Part shown: positions 18,077-26,149 of the stretch, one piece after another | Numbering within the stretch: position 1 is the stretch's first letter | Layout of the letters: each line of letters opens with the position of its first letter | DNA from: Shewanella sp. KT0246 | Lineage (GTDB): Bacteria > Pseudomonadota > Gammaproteobacteria > Enterobacterales > Shewanellaceae | Length of the DNA: 64,000 nucleotides | Reading direction: 5' to 3' | Assembly: GCF_019654955.1 (NCBI RefSeq) | Contig: NZ_BPEV01000008.1 | Coordinates: forward strand, 1 to 64,000 | Made by a program: the position numbers and the translations under genes | The notes under the pieces: model-generated | What the model saw: the letters and a program-made list of their open reading frames with translations, nothing else | Told to the model about the DNA's origin: nothing | The model's database searches: none

Positions 18077-19477
18077 CTAGTTTAAAGCATTAATGAGTTT
18101 TTGATGAATACCGTTAAAGCCGCCATTACTCATAATGACGATGGTATCACCAGCGCCAGCCTCAGCACTAACTAAAGCGATAATCTCATTAATGTCTGTT
18201 GATACCATTACCGGCAAGCTCGCACTCGCCATATTGGTTTTAATATCCCAACCAATATTGTCAGCTTGGTACAAAAAGGCACAATCCGCCAATGCCATTG
18301 ATGAGGCTAAGGTGTCTTTGTGTACGCCACTTTTCATGGTGTTAGACCGTGGTTCGAGCACCACAATCAGTTTTCCTGTAGCAGCTTGACCTTCGCCAAC
18401 TTTAGCTCGTAAGCCCTGCAAGGTCGTTTCAATCGCTGTTGGGTGATGAGCAAAATCATCATACACCGCAATACCATTGACGGTATCAAGCAGCTCTAAA
18501 CGGCGCTTAGGTGGCGCAAACTTGGTTAACGCTTCAATGGCAAGCGCTGGCGCCACACCCACATGGCGCGCTGCAGCAATAGCCATAACTGCATTTTCAA
18601 TATTATGCTGGCCAATTAAACCCCAGTTTAAAATGCCTTGAGACTCGCCATTAAACATCACTTCAAATTCATGGCCGTCAGCCGCAATGGAGTTCGCGTA
18701 CCAACCTTCTTGGCTGCTATTTTGACTATTATTAGTCGCGTGGAACAACTCTTGCTCGCTCCAGCACCCAAGTTCAATCACTTCTTTAACTGCGTTATTT
18801 TCAGCAGGCCAAATCACTTTACCTTCGCCCGGCACGGTGCGAATAACATGATTAAATTGCTTTTGAATTGCGGCTAAATCAGCAAAAATATCGGCATGGT
18901 CAAACTCAAGGTTATTAATGACTAAAGTGCGTGGACGGTAATGGACAAACTTAGATCGTTTATCGAAAAAGGCGCTGTCATATTCATCAGCCTCAACCAC
19001 AAAAAAGGGCGAATTACCTAAGCGTGCTGAAACGCCAAAGTTTTGTGGAACACCACCAATTAAAAAGCCTGGTTCATAACCGCAATCTTCTAATACCCAC
19101 GCCAGCATGCTCGAGGTCGATGTTTTGCCATGAGTCCCAGAAACCGCAAGCACCCAACGTTCAGGCAAAATATATTCTGATAAAAACTGCGGGCCAGAAG
19201 TGTATTTAATGCCGCGATTAAGTACCGCCTCAACGCACGCATTACCTCGGCTCATCGCATTGCCAATCACTACAATATCAGGCTGACTTTCGCCTTCTTT
19301 ACCTAATTGAATTGGGTCAAAGCCTTGAATGAGCTCAATACCTTGCTCTTCAAGCTGAGTGCTCATTGGAGGATAAACATTGGCGTCACTGCCAGTGACT
19401 TTGTGTCCCATCGCACGGGCTAATAATGCGAGGCCGCCCATAAAAGTGCCACAGATCCCAAGAATATGTACGTGCAT
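18077..19477 (-). CDS. mpl: Mpl, UDP-MurNAc:L-Ala-D-Glu-mDap ligase
   Basis: Cell-wall recycling enzyme that re-attaches the recovered tripeptide to UDP-N-acetylmuramate using ATP. The 466-residue protein has the Mur-ligase order: an N-terminal Rossmann domain (HILGICGTFMGGLALLARAMG), the ATP loop SGTHGKTSTSSMLAW near residue 113, the central block VVEADEYDSAFFDKRSKF (given in parts VVEADEYDSAFF, FDKRSKF) and a C-terminal ligand-binding domain (DDFAHHPTAI, VLEPRSNTMKSGVH). The MHVHILGICG opening separates it from MurC. It heads the mpl-ubiX-hpt run. Confidence 0.95.
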   Translation of the reverse strand: MHVHILGICGTFMGGLALLARAMGHKVTGSDANVYPPMSTQLEEQGIELIQGFDPIQLGKEGESQPDIVVIGNAMSRGNACVEAVLNRGIKYTSGPQFLSEYILPERWVLAVSGTHGKTSTSSMLAWVLEDCGYEPGFLIGGVPQNFGVSARLGNSPFFVVEADEYDSAFFDKRSKFVHYRPRTLVINNLEFDHADIFADLAAIQKQFNHVIRTVPGEGKVIWPAENNAVKEVIELGCWSEQELFHATNNSQNSSQEGWYANSIAADGHEFEVMFNGESQGILNWGLIGQHNIENAVMAIAAARHVGVAPALAIEALTKFAPPKRRLELLDTVNGIAVYDDFAHHPTAIETTLQGLRAKVGEGQAATGKLIVVLEPRSNTMKSGVHKDTLASSMALADCAFLYQADNIGWDIKTNMASASLPVMVSTDINEIIALVSAEAGAGDTIVIMSNGGFNGIHQKLINALN

Positions 19478-19762
19478 GCAATTGCTCTATTGAGAATGAT
19501 TTGTGGCTTATTCTAAAGCATTGCGACATAGATTGTCAGGTCACAATAACAAGCTTTAATGTTTAGCCATTAGTCAGATATAACTCTCGCACGACTTAGC
19601 TAGAACTAAGTAACCCTTGCCAACAGCTCACTACGGTATTGTCCTAATAACTGGACATTAGGATTGTTAGTTATGCTGCATAATCAATTCTAACTGGTCA
19701 TGTTTCTTTATTGATAAAAAAGCCGTAATAATGGCTTAGCCGATTTTCAACAAGGACTGAAA

Positions 19763-21568
19763 ATGAATAACCTCACCAGCAATAAGACCAAGCAGTGGAT
19801 ATCACCTTTTAAACGCTCAGCAAGCTTGTTGGCATGTATGAGTATCACTGCACTGGTCAGTCATAGCAGTGTTGCCGATGGACAGGATATTCGTTTTAAT
19901 CAACTTGGATTTGGAGTGAGTGCAGTAAAAACTGCCGTGATTAGTAATACAGCGTCTGAGAGTTTTAGCCTCATTGAGCAAACATCAGGCAAAACGGTTT
20001 ATCAAGGCAAGCTCAGCGCCCCTAAAGCGTGGCCACCCTCTGCAGAAACCGTAAAACTCGCTCGATTTGATGATTTTACTCAGGCAGGTGAATACCAGCT
20101 AAAAGTTGATTCCCTTGGGATCTCCCATCCTTTTTCAATCTCTGAATCTCGCTATAATCAGCCATTAAAAACGGCCATGCGAGCTTACTTTTATAATCGC
20201 AGTGGCGCGGTTATCCAACAAGAGTATGCTGGCATATATGCCCGCCCGGCAGCGCACCCAGATACCATTGTTTATGTTCATCAATCTGCAGCTTCAAAAA
20301 CCAGACCCGAAGGTACAGTGATTTCGTCCCCTAAAGGCTGGTACGATGCCGGCGATTATAATAAATACATCGTTAATTCTAATATCACGGTTTATACCTT
20401 ATTAAGCGCACTGGCAGAGCAAGCTGATGCGCTATCAAGCCTCAAGCTTAATATTCCAGAATCAAGCAATAACTTGCCCGACACCCTTGATGAAATCCTG
20501 TGGAATATGGATTGGATGCTCACCATGCAAGACCCCGCAGATGGTGGTTTGTACCACAAGCTCACCACCAAACGCTTTACCGGCGAAGATGAAATGCCGC
20601 ACATGATGGACCAGCCCCGTTATGTCATCGCTAAATCTACCGCAGCCACTCTGGGTTTTGCAGCAACTATGGCTAAAGCTAGCCAAATATTGGCTCAGTA
20701 TGATGCGAACTTGCCAGAAACCTCCTTTGACAACACCAGCTACAGCCAGCAATTACTTCGCGCGGCCAAATATGCATGGCAATGGGCGATTAAAAACCCC
20801 GACATTCATTATCAACAACCCGCTGATATTCACACAGGTGCTTACGCGACAGCTGGAGACGATTTAAAAGATGAATGGTTATGGGCTGCAGCTGAGTTAT
20901 TTGCAGCAACTGGCGAAGATGAGTACCTCAATGCAATTGAGTTACCCAAAAAACTGCGAATTCCTGAATGGGATAAAGTCGAAACCTTAGCTTTGATCAC
21001 CATAGCAACCACTGACAAGTCACCCAAAAAATTAAAGCAGCAAGCCCAGTCACAATTATTACAGCTGACTGATAGCTGGATAAAGGTGGGCGAAGATTCA
21101 GCTTATGGCCTAGCGATTAGTGAGCAAGACTTTGTTTGGGGCAGTAACTCCAACATGCTTAATAAAGCCGTGACTTTAGTTCGAGTTAGTCAGCTATTAT
21201 CCACCACAGAGCAACAAGACAGTTTGTATACCAAACACGCAGAGGCCATTGTCGATTACATTTTTGGTCGCAACCCTCTAGGGATTTCTTTTGTGACAGG
21301 TGTAGGGCTAATGTCGCCTATGAATGTTCATCACCGAGCCTCTATGGCTGATGGCATTAAAGCACCAATTCCAGGCTTTTTAGCAGGCGGGCCGCAACCA
21401 GGTCAGCAAGATGCGGGCGACTGTAAAAAACAAGGCGGTATTTACCCATCACCCCATGCTGCTTTGTCTTATATTGATCACGGCTGTAGCTATGCCAGTA
21501 ACGAAGTGGCGATTAATTGGAATGCGCCGCTGGTATACATGTTAGCGGCGCTATCTGAAACAAAGTAA
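19763..21568 (+). CDS. Glycoside hydrolase family 9 protein (cellulase-like), secreted
   Basis: A 601-residue protein with an N-terminal signal peptide (cleavage about residue 38, VADG). Next comes a CelD-type Ig-like domain (about 42-130, IRFNQLGFG...EYQLKVDSLG) and a GH9 (alpha/alpha)6-barrel. The catalytic aspartates sit in KGWYDAGDYNKY near residue 195. The C-terminal markers are IFGRNPLGISFVTG, MNVHHRAS and the general-acid region SNEVAINWNAPLVY. Family members cleave beta-glucans, chito-oligosaccharides or related polymers. Substrate cannot be decided. There is no carbohydrate-binding module and no sugar transporter nearby. AAGGAC six bases before the ATG supports the start. Confidence 0.88.
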   Translation: MNNLTSNKTKQWISPFKRSASLLACMSITALVSHSSVADGQDIRFNQLGFGVSAVKTAVISNTASESFSLIEQTSGKTVYQGKLSAPKAWPPSAETVKLARFDDFTQAGEYQLKVDSLGISHPFSISESRYNQPLKTAMRAYFYNRSGAVIQQEYAGIYARPAAHPDTIVYVHQSAASKTRPEGTVISSPKGWYDAGDYNKYIVNSNITVYTLLSALAEQADALSSLKLNIPESSNNLPDTLDEILWNMDWMLTMQDPADGGLYHKLTTKRFTGEDEMPHMMDQPRYVIAKSTAATLGFAATMAKASQILAQYDANLPETSFDNTSYSQQLLRAAKYAWQWAIKNPDIHYQQPADIHTGAYATAGDDLKDEWLWAAAELFAATGEDEYLNAIELPKKLRIPEWDKVETLALITIATTDKSPKKLKQQAQSQLLQLTDSWIKVGEDSAYGLAISEQDFVWGSNSNMLNKAVTLVRVSQLLSTTEQQDSLYTKHAEAIVDYIFGRNPLGISFVTGVGLMSPMNVHHRASMADGIKAPIPGFLAGGPQPGQQDAGDCKKQGGIYPSPHAALSYIDHGCSYASNEVAINWNAPLVYMLAALSETK

Positions 21569-21624
21569 GTGCATTAGGAGTTAGCCGCGCTTTATGAAAC
21601 GAAATAAGTTCAAGCGGTTCTGTA

Positions 21625-21927
21625 TTAAAAAATGATAAAAAAAAGTCCTATGCTGAGCACAGTGGTCAATAGGGTATTGCGGGTAAAGTACGCTAATAGG
21701 GTCGCCACAACACCGCAGACTAAATAACTATTATTAAAGCTAATATCTAAATGGCCTTCTGGAGCAAAGACAATTGGCGCCAAAATAGCGGTTAATACTG
21801 CTGGCGCCGAGTAGCTTAAAAACGTCAGGGTTTTATCGCTGAGTTTTAGTGGCAGTTTAGGCTCTAACAGTAAATAACGGCTAATGAAGACCAACGCAGC
21901 CATCGATAAAATAATTATCCATATCAT
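21625..21927 (-). CDS. azlD: AzlD, small subunit of branched-chain amino-acid exporter
   Basis: A 100-residue membrane protein with three to four hydrophobic segments and the AzlD features LLEPKLPLKLSDKTLTFL and YSAPAVLTAILAPIVF. With AzlC it forms an LIV-E type exporter of branched-chain or related amino acids. Its start overlaps the azlC stop by four bases. It is the last gene of the pair. Confidence 0.88.
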   Translation of the reverse strand: MIWIIILSMAALVFISRYLLLEPKLPLKLSDKTLTFLSYSAPAVLTAILAPIVFAPEGHLDISFNNSYLVCGVVATLLAYFTRNTLLTTVLSIGLFFIIF

Positions 21928-22865
21928 GACTGTTCTCCTACTGAATCAGCTGACTTAACGGGCTCTGAGCGTTTATGTTCACCGGTGAGCTTGGCATAAG
22001 TCACCCCAGCAAACATCCCCGACAATGACGCAATTAATAGCCCAGCTTGAATATCAAAAACAGCACACACCACAGCTAAGGTTAATGACACCAACACACA
22101 AATAAGTATCGACGGTTTTTTAACTGTCGGAACAACCAACGCAATAAACGTGGCCGCAATGGCAAAATCTAATCCCAGTTCATCAAGATTATCAATCGAT
22201 TGACCAGCGATAATCCCTAAAAGAGTGGCAATATTCCAACCAATATAAAACGTTAACCCCCCACCAAGGGCGTACCAGCGATCAAACTTATGTCTTGCTA
22301 ATGTCGATGATGGCGATGATGGCGATGATGGCGATGATGGCGATGATGGCGATTTTGATGATGACAATGGCGGTTTTGGTGAATGGGAAGTGTCATCAAG
22401 TGGCTTATTACTCTGATTATTATGATTATTTTGCAGCTCGACACTGTCATTATTGACTTTAGCAGCGTGCTGACTGTGATTAGAAATAGCGAATAATTCA
22501 TCAGTGAGTAAAAAGCCTAACCCGAGACGCCATTTTAGTGGCAAAGAGCTTATTTGAGAGCGCATTGCCATGGCGTAGAGCAAATGCCTTGAGGTAATTA
22601 ATAGCGTGGTAATTAAAATACTGCCTAAGCCCACACCCGCTTTAATCATACCTAGTGCCACTAATTGCGCACTACCTGCAAAAATAATCGCCGACATCGC
22701 TTGGCTTTGGCTCGCAGTTAAGCCAATTTCTAACGCAAGTGAACCCGCTAAAATCCCCCAAGGGATCACTGCAATAGTTAGCGGCATAACAGCCAGTAAG
22801 CCTTTCAAGAAAGACTGGCGCTTTAACTTGGGATCTCGCTCGTCGGTAATATCATATTCAGGCAT
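21924..22865 (-). CDS. azlC: AzlC, large subunit of branched-chain amino-acid exporter, with Ser/Pro insert
   Basis: A 313-residue inner-membrane protein. Conserved AzlC blocks are GLLAVMPLTIAVIPWGILAG, SQAMSAIIFAGSAQLVALGM, SRHLLYAMAMRSQ and LTDELFAIS. The family is usually about 230-260 residues. The extra length comes from a hydrophilic insert at about 137-190 (many N and H, then KSPSSPSSPSSPSSPSST) between transmembrane segments, encoded partly by a 9-bp microsatellite (22305-22349). The insert should sit in a soluble loop, so function is probably kept. GGAAG nine bases before the ATG supports the start. Confidence 0.86.
   Translation of the reverse strand: MPEYDITDERDPKLKRQSFLKGLLAVMPLTIAVIPWGILAGSLALEIGLTASQSQAMSAIIFAGSAQLVALGMIKAGVGLGSILITTLLITSRHLLYAMAMRSQISSLPLKWRLGLGFLLTDELFAISNHSQHAAKVNNDSVELQNNHNNQSNKPLDDTSHSPKPPLSSSKSPSSPSSPSSPSSPSSTLARHKFDRWYALGGGLTFYIGWNIATLLGIIAGQSIDNLDELGLDFAIAATFIALVVPTVKKPSILICVLVSLTLAVVCAVFDIQAGLLIASLSGMFAGVTYAKLTGEHKRSEPVKSADSVGEQS
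22305..22349. repeat. Five perfect 9-bp repeats inside azlC
   Basis: CGATGATGG is repeated five times in tandem with no mismatch. As the unit is nine bases, changes in copy number add or remove Ser-Pro-Ser units without a frameshift. Confidence 0.9.
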
Positions 22866-23017
22866 GTTATAGCGCTTCCATGAAAGAGAGGTGGCAAGTT
22901 ATCGTGAGAATCCACATCCTTGTTGCCACAAAGCATCAACTAAAGACTAAACTAGCAAACAAACAAAAATTAGCATATTCGAATAAACAAAATGTAGTTA
23001 AATTTTCTTATAAACAT

Positions 23018-23040
23018 AAAAAAGCTGCCCGTAGGCAGCT
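23018..23040 (-). terminator. Terminator of the TetR gene
   Basis: AGCTGCC (23023-23029) pairs with GGCAGCT (23034-23040). The A-run at 23018-23023 reads as a U-run on the minus strand. Confidence 0.75.
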
Positions 23041-23156
23041 GATTAACTCACTATATTATTGACTCTCTTTAACTGGCTTTTTTAACTGGCTACCTTTTTA
23101 AATGGCTATCTTTAAATGACTATCTTTAAATGACAATCCGTATCTGAAAACCCACT

Positions 23157-23615
23157 CTAAATATCAAGCAAAGTCAGTATTGTTTTACCAAGTAAAGTTT
23201 CTACGACCTCTCGTCCTTCCCCAGGAAAATGTCCATCGACCATTTTGATTAAGTTGGTCATGCCATTTACGGTCATATCCGATGGTTCTGGCAGAGTTGA
23301 ATTAGCCACTAGCATATTCAAAATATAGCGAAAGTGCTTAACCGATAGCGCTTTATGCCAGCTCTCAGTTAATGTCTCTTTTGAACTAAAATCTAATTGC
23401 TCAGCAAATATCGGGAATACTTTCCCTTTTAGCGCATGGGCAAACTCTTTATTCGATTCGTAATAGCCTTGTAAGGTACTTTTTCGCACCCCTGCAACTT
23501 TGGCAATGTTGTCATACGTCACACAATGCCAGCCACTTTCAAAAAAGATATCCAAAATAATTTGGTTATACTTCTTAAAGTTAGCTTCTTTCTCTTCTTT
23601 AGAAATCTTCGCCAT
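23157..23615 (-). CDS. TetR-family transcriptional regulator
   Basis: A 152-residue regulator. The helix-turn-helix is at about 20-55 (IILDIFFESGWHCVTYDNIA, then AGVRKSTLQGYYESNKEF), typical of TetR proteins, followed by a short helical ligand domain. The frame also opens at a GTG (23675), but the ATG at 23615 has an AAAGAG ribosome site at about ten bases and starts the usual basic segment MAKISKEEK. The ligand and targets are unknown. Neither neighbour is an obvious efflux gene in divergent arrangement. Confidence 0.8.
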   Translation of the reverse strand: MAKISKEEKEANFKKYNQIILDIFFESGWHCVTYDNIAKVAGVRKSTLQGYYESNKEFAHALKGKVFPIFAEQLDFSSKETLTESWHKALSVKHFRYILNMLVANSTLPEPSDMTVNGMTNLIKMVDGHFPGEGREVVETLLGKTILTLLDI

Positions 23616-23727
23616 TACTTTTAACTCTTTAATTAAGTGCCCTTTCAACTGCTGTTCATTGTGCACGAATCTCACATAAAATCAATATTGGGTACTTGGT
23701 ATTGATAATTGCAATTCTAAGGTTAGT

Positions 23728-23760
23728 AGAAAAAAGGCCTCCAATTGGAAGCCTTTTTAA
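23728..23760. terminator. Terminator of the sodium-channel gene
   Basis: AAAAAGGCCTCC (23731-23742) pairs, with one mismatch, with GGAAGCCTTTTT (23747-23758). A-run and T-run on the two sides. Confidence 0.8.
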
Positions 23761-23773
23761 ATCTATATATTCA

Positions 23774-24607
23774 TTACGCTTTCTTAGCCAACAACTCAGT
23801 CAACCTGTCTATCTTAGCATTAAGCTGTTTAATATCATCTGCAGTCGCCACTTCGGCACTTTTTTCAGCTCCAGACTCAGCTTCTTTTTCACCCTGCTCT
23901 TCTCGCATGATTTTGGTTTCTTCACCCATCACATCAAGCACGGCTCCAACCATCATATTGAGGAAAACAAAGGTGGTTAAGAAGATAAAGCTTAAATAAT
24001 ACAGCCAGCTTAATGGGTATACTTCCATGGTTTCGTACATGATGGACGTCCAGGATTCGAACGTCGAAATACGGAACAAGGTCAGCATCGCAATCGACAC
24101 ATCACCCCACAAAAAGTCATTCACATTGGCAAAAAACATGCTGCCAATAGCGCCGTAGATATAGAAAATAACGAACATTAACAAGGCGATATAGCCCATT
24201 CTTGGGATAGCTTTAAGCAATGCGTTAATCAGCATTCTTAGCTCAGGCACCATAGAGACCAATCTGAGTACACGGAAAATACGCAGTAATCTTGCCAGCA
24301 AAATGGTTGAACCACCAAGCGGTACTAAGCTGCCAATGACGATAATAGTGTCAAAGATATTCCAGCCTTTAGAGAAAAATGATTTGGTATTATCGCTCGC
24401 CATAAAGCGAATAATTAGCTCAATCAAGAAAAACGCCGTAATTGCGATATCTAATACATATAGGCTGTTTTCAAGCAGCGGTGGTAGCTGGTAAGTATGC
24501 GCACCGATCGACAAGGCTGATACGATAATCACAAAGATAACAAAACCTTGGAAGGTTTTACTTTGATCAACTTTTTTGAGTGTATTGAGAACGGCTGAGG
24601 CTTGCAT
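23774..24607 (-). CDS. Bacterial voltage-gated sodium channel (NaChBac/NavAb type)
   Basis: A 277-residue six-helix channel subunit that should assemble as a tetramer. S1-S3 cover about residues 18-95 (ITAFFLIELIIRF, GWNIFDTIIVIGSLV). S4 has arginines every third residue (LLARLLRIFRVLRLV, about 100-115). S5 and the pore follow, with the selectivity filter LFRISTFESWTSIMYE near 184, matching the TLESWS filter of known bacterial Nav channels at the key Glu and Trp. S6 (YLSFIFLTTFVFLNMMVGAV) leads to an acidic neck and a C-terminal coiled coil (DDIKQLNAKIDRLTELLAKK), as in the family. Such channels affect motility, pH response or chemotaxis. The gene is monocistronic, with its own terminator. 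Confidence 0.9.
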   Translation of the reverse strand: MQASAVLNTLKKVDQSKTFQGFVIFVIIVSALSIGAHTYQLPPLLENSLYVLDIAITAFFLIELIIRFMASDNTKSFFSKGWNIFDTIIVIGSLVPLGGSTILLARLLRIFRVLRLVSMVPELRMLINALLKAIPRMGYIALLMFVIFYIYGAIGSMFFANVNDFLWGDVSIAMLTLFRISTFESWTSIMYETMEVYPLSWLYYLSFIFLTTFVFLNMMVGAVLDVMGEETKIMREEQGEKEAESGAEKSAEVATADDIKQLNAKIDRLTELLAKKA

Positions 24608-24870
24608 ACTGGCTTATTGGCTCCTATAAATACCCCCTCAATTTTGAGGATGGATGAGACTACTTAACCAAGATTAAAATAGTCTTAAAATGCGCTCCTA
24701 TAAGCTCTAGCTTATGTCGCAGTAAATTTGAGAGGCGCTAATATACAAGCTTGTTATCTTTTACGCTAATTAACTAATATTAAAGATATATTGTCAGCTA
24801 CCATTTATAGACTTTTCAATACACTACACTGTGCGACTTTGTTAAATAAGCTGTAGTAGCTCAGACTTGG
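24608..24870. other. AT-rich gap between the channel gene and the FtsZ-like gene
   Basis: No gene or clear operator. It holds the promoter of the channel gene and the 3' end of the WYL-FtsZ transcript. I see no strong hairpin with a U-run. Confidence 0.35.
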
Positions 24871-26118
24871 TCAGCCAATCACCTTAGCTCCCCATCTAAT
24901 ACACGTTGGAGAATCCAGATCTAAGTCAGCAATTTGCTTTTGTTCTTCCTTTTGTGATTTCTCTATTAAAAAATCCTGTAAGCAAAATAACTCTGAAGTA
25001 TCAAAGCGATCATTGTTAGCATTGGGAGTAATTCCGCTATTGTTTGGGTTAACTAGGGTATTAACACTTGAATCTGAATTCTTGATTACAGTATTTGTTG
25101 AACCTTCTTCACTTGAGCAACCTTGTTTAGTCGGTTTGATTTCTTCAGTCGCAGTAACATCAGAACCAATGCCTGTTGCGATAATCATTAATTCAAGTTC
25201 GCTCGCTAACTCAGGCAATATAGTTAAACCGATAATCACCATGGCGCTTGGATCTAATTGTTGCTGCAATATCTCACCTATCGCATTGTATTGGCTTAAC
25301 TCTATATCCTCTGTGGCCATGACACTGACAATCGCACCTTTAGCGCGACTAAAATCCACTTCTTCTAATAAAGGATTGTTAAGAGCGTTATTAATGGTAT
25401 GAGTTAAATCTTGACCTTCAGCTTGCCTTGCCACTCCCATAGCCGCACGGCCTTGGTGACTTACTACTGCAACAAAATCATTGAGGTCGATATTAATTAA
25501 GCCTGATTGGCTTATTGTCGTGGTTAACCCTTGCAGTACGTCTTGTAAAATACGATTACTTTCAAAAAATGCATTCACAAGCGTGATTTTCTTATCCAGC
25601 GTTTTAATCAACTTATCATTAGGTAGCACAATGACAGAGCTTGCTTGTTGCATTAACTTTTCGACGCCTACTTGAGCTAGTAGATTTCTTTGATGGCCTT
25701 CAAACTCGAAAGGGGTTGTAACTACTGCCACTAACGGTTTGTTTAATTGCGCGGCAATCGACGCAATAAATGGAATGGCTCCTGTGCCTGTGCCGCCGCC
25801 CATACCACCCGTTATAAAAATTACATCCGCTAATTCTATAATTTCTTTAATTTGTTGCTCGGACTCTTGGGCGGCCTCGAATCCTTTTTCTGGGTCTGCA
25901 CCAGCGCCTAACCCTTTGGTGGTTTCAGTGCCAATTTGAAGTTGGGTGTCACACTGTGAAATCGCCAGCGACTGGGCGTCCGTATTCACTGCAATCAGTT
26001 TGATATTGTCATTTAATGCTGACTCACTGAGTTGGTTAATCGTATTGCAGCCGCAACCTCCGACACCAAATACGGTAATACATGGCGCTTTACTGGTGTT
26101 TGGAATTAAATCGTACAT
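24871..26118 (-). CDS. Divergent second FtsZ (tubulin-like GTPase)
   Basis: A 415-residue FtsZ homologue. The nucleotide half has ITVFGVGGCGCNTINQL, VNTDAQSL, KGLGAGADPEKG and the G-box GGMGGGTGTGA near residue 106. The T7 loop reads NIDLND near 210, keeping the Asn and both Asp that complete GTP hydrolysis in the next subunit. The C-terminal domain follows standard FtsZ to TILPELASELELMIIATGIG. A 75-residue polar linker then leads to LDSPTCIR, which keeps the L-D-x-P-x-x-[LI]-R pattern of the FtsZ tail peptide (LDIPAFLR in E. coli). None of the division-cluster genes (ftsA, ftsQ, murC, ddl) are adjacent, so this is a paralogue. AAGGAG eight bases before the ATG supports the start. It lies 31 bases after the WYL regulator gene in the same direction. 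Confidence 0.88.
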   Translation of the reverse strand: MYDLIPNTSKAPCITVFGVGGCGCNTINQLSESALNDNIKLIAVNTDAQSLAISQCDTQLQIGTETTKGLGAGADPEKGFEAAQESEQQIKEIIELADVIFITGGMGGGTGTGAIPFIASIAAQLNKPLVAVVTTPFEFEGHQRNLLAQVGVEKLMQQASSVIVLPNDKLIKTLDKKITLVNAFFESNRILQDVLQGLTTTISQSGLINIDLNDFVAVVSHQGRAAMGVARQAEGQDLTHTINNALNNPLLEEVDFSRAKGAIVSVMATEDIELSQYNAIGEILQQQLDPSAMVIIGLTILPELASELELMIIATGIGSDVTATEEIKPTKQGCSSEEGSTNTVIKNSDSSVNTLVNPNNSGITPNANNDRFDTSELFCLQDFLIEKSQKEEQKQIADLDLDSPTCIRWGAKVIG

Positions 26119-26149
26119 GGGTCATTCTCCTTAAATAGACCCCTGTAAC

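Noticed and set aside
22298..22501. Minus-strand frame rich in histidine (HRHHRHHRH) over the azlC repeat
   Set aside because: It is the same 9-bp repeat read in another frame, inside a clear azlC gene.
23080..23150. Short repeated TCTTTAAATGGCTA-like pieces
   Set aside because: Imperfect and very AT-rich. They do not form a regular array, so no CRISPR or operator claim is made.
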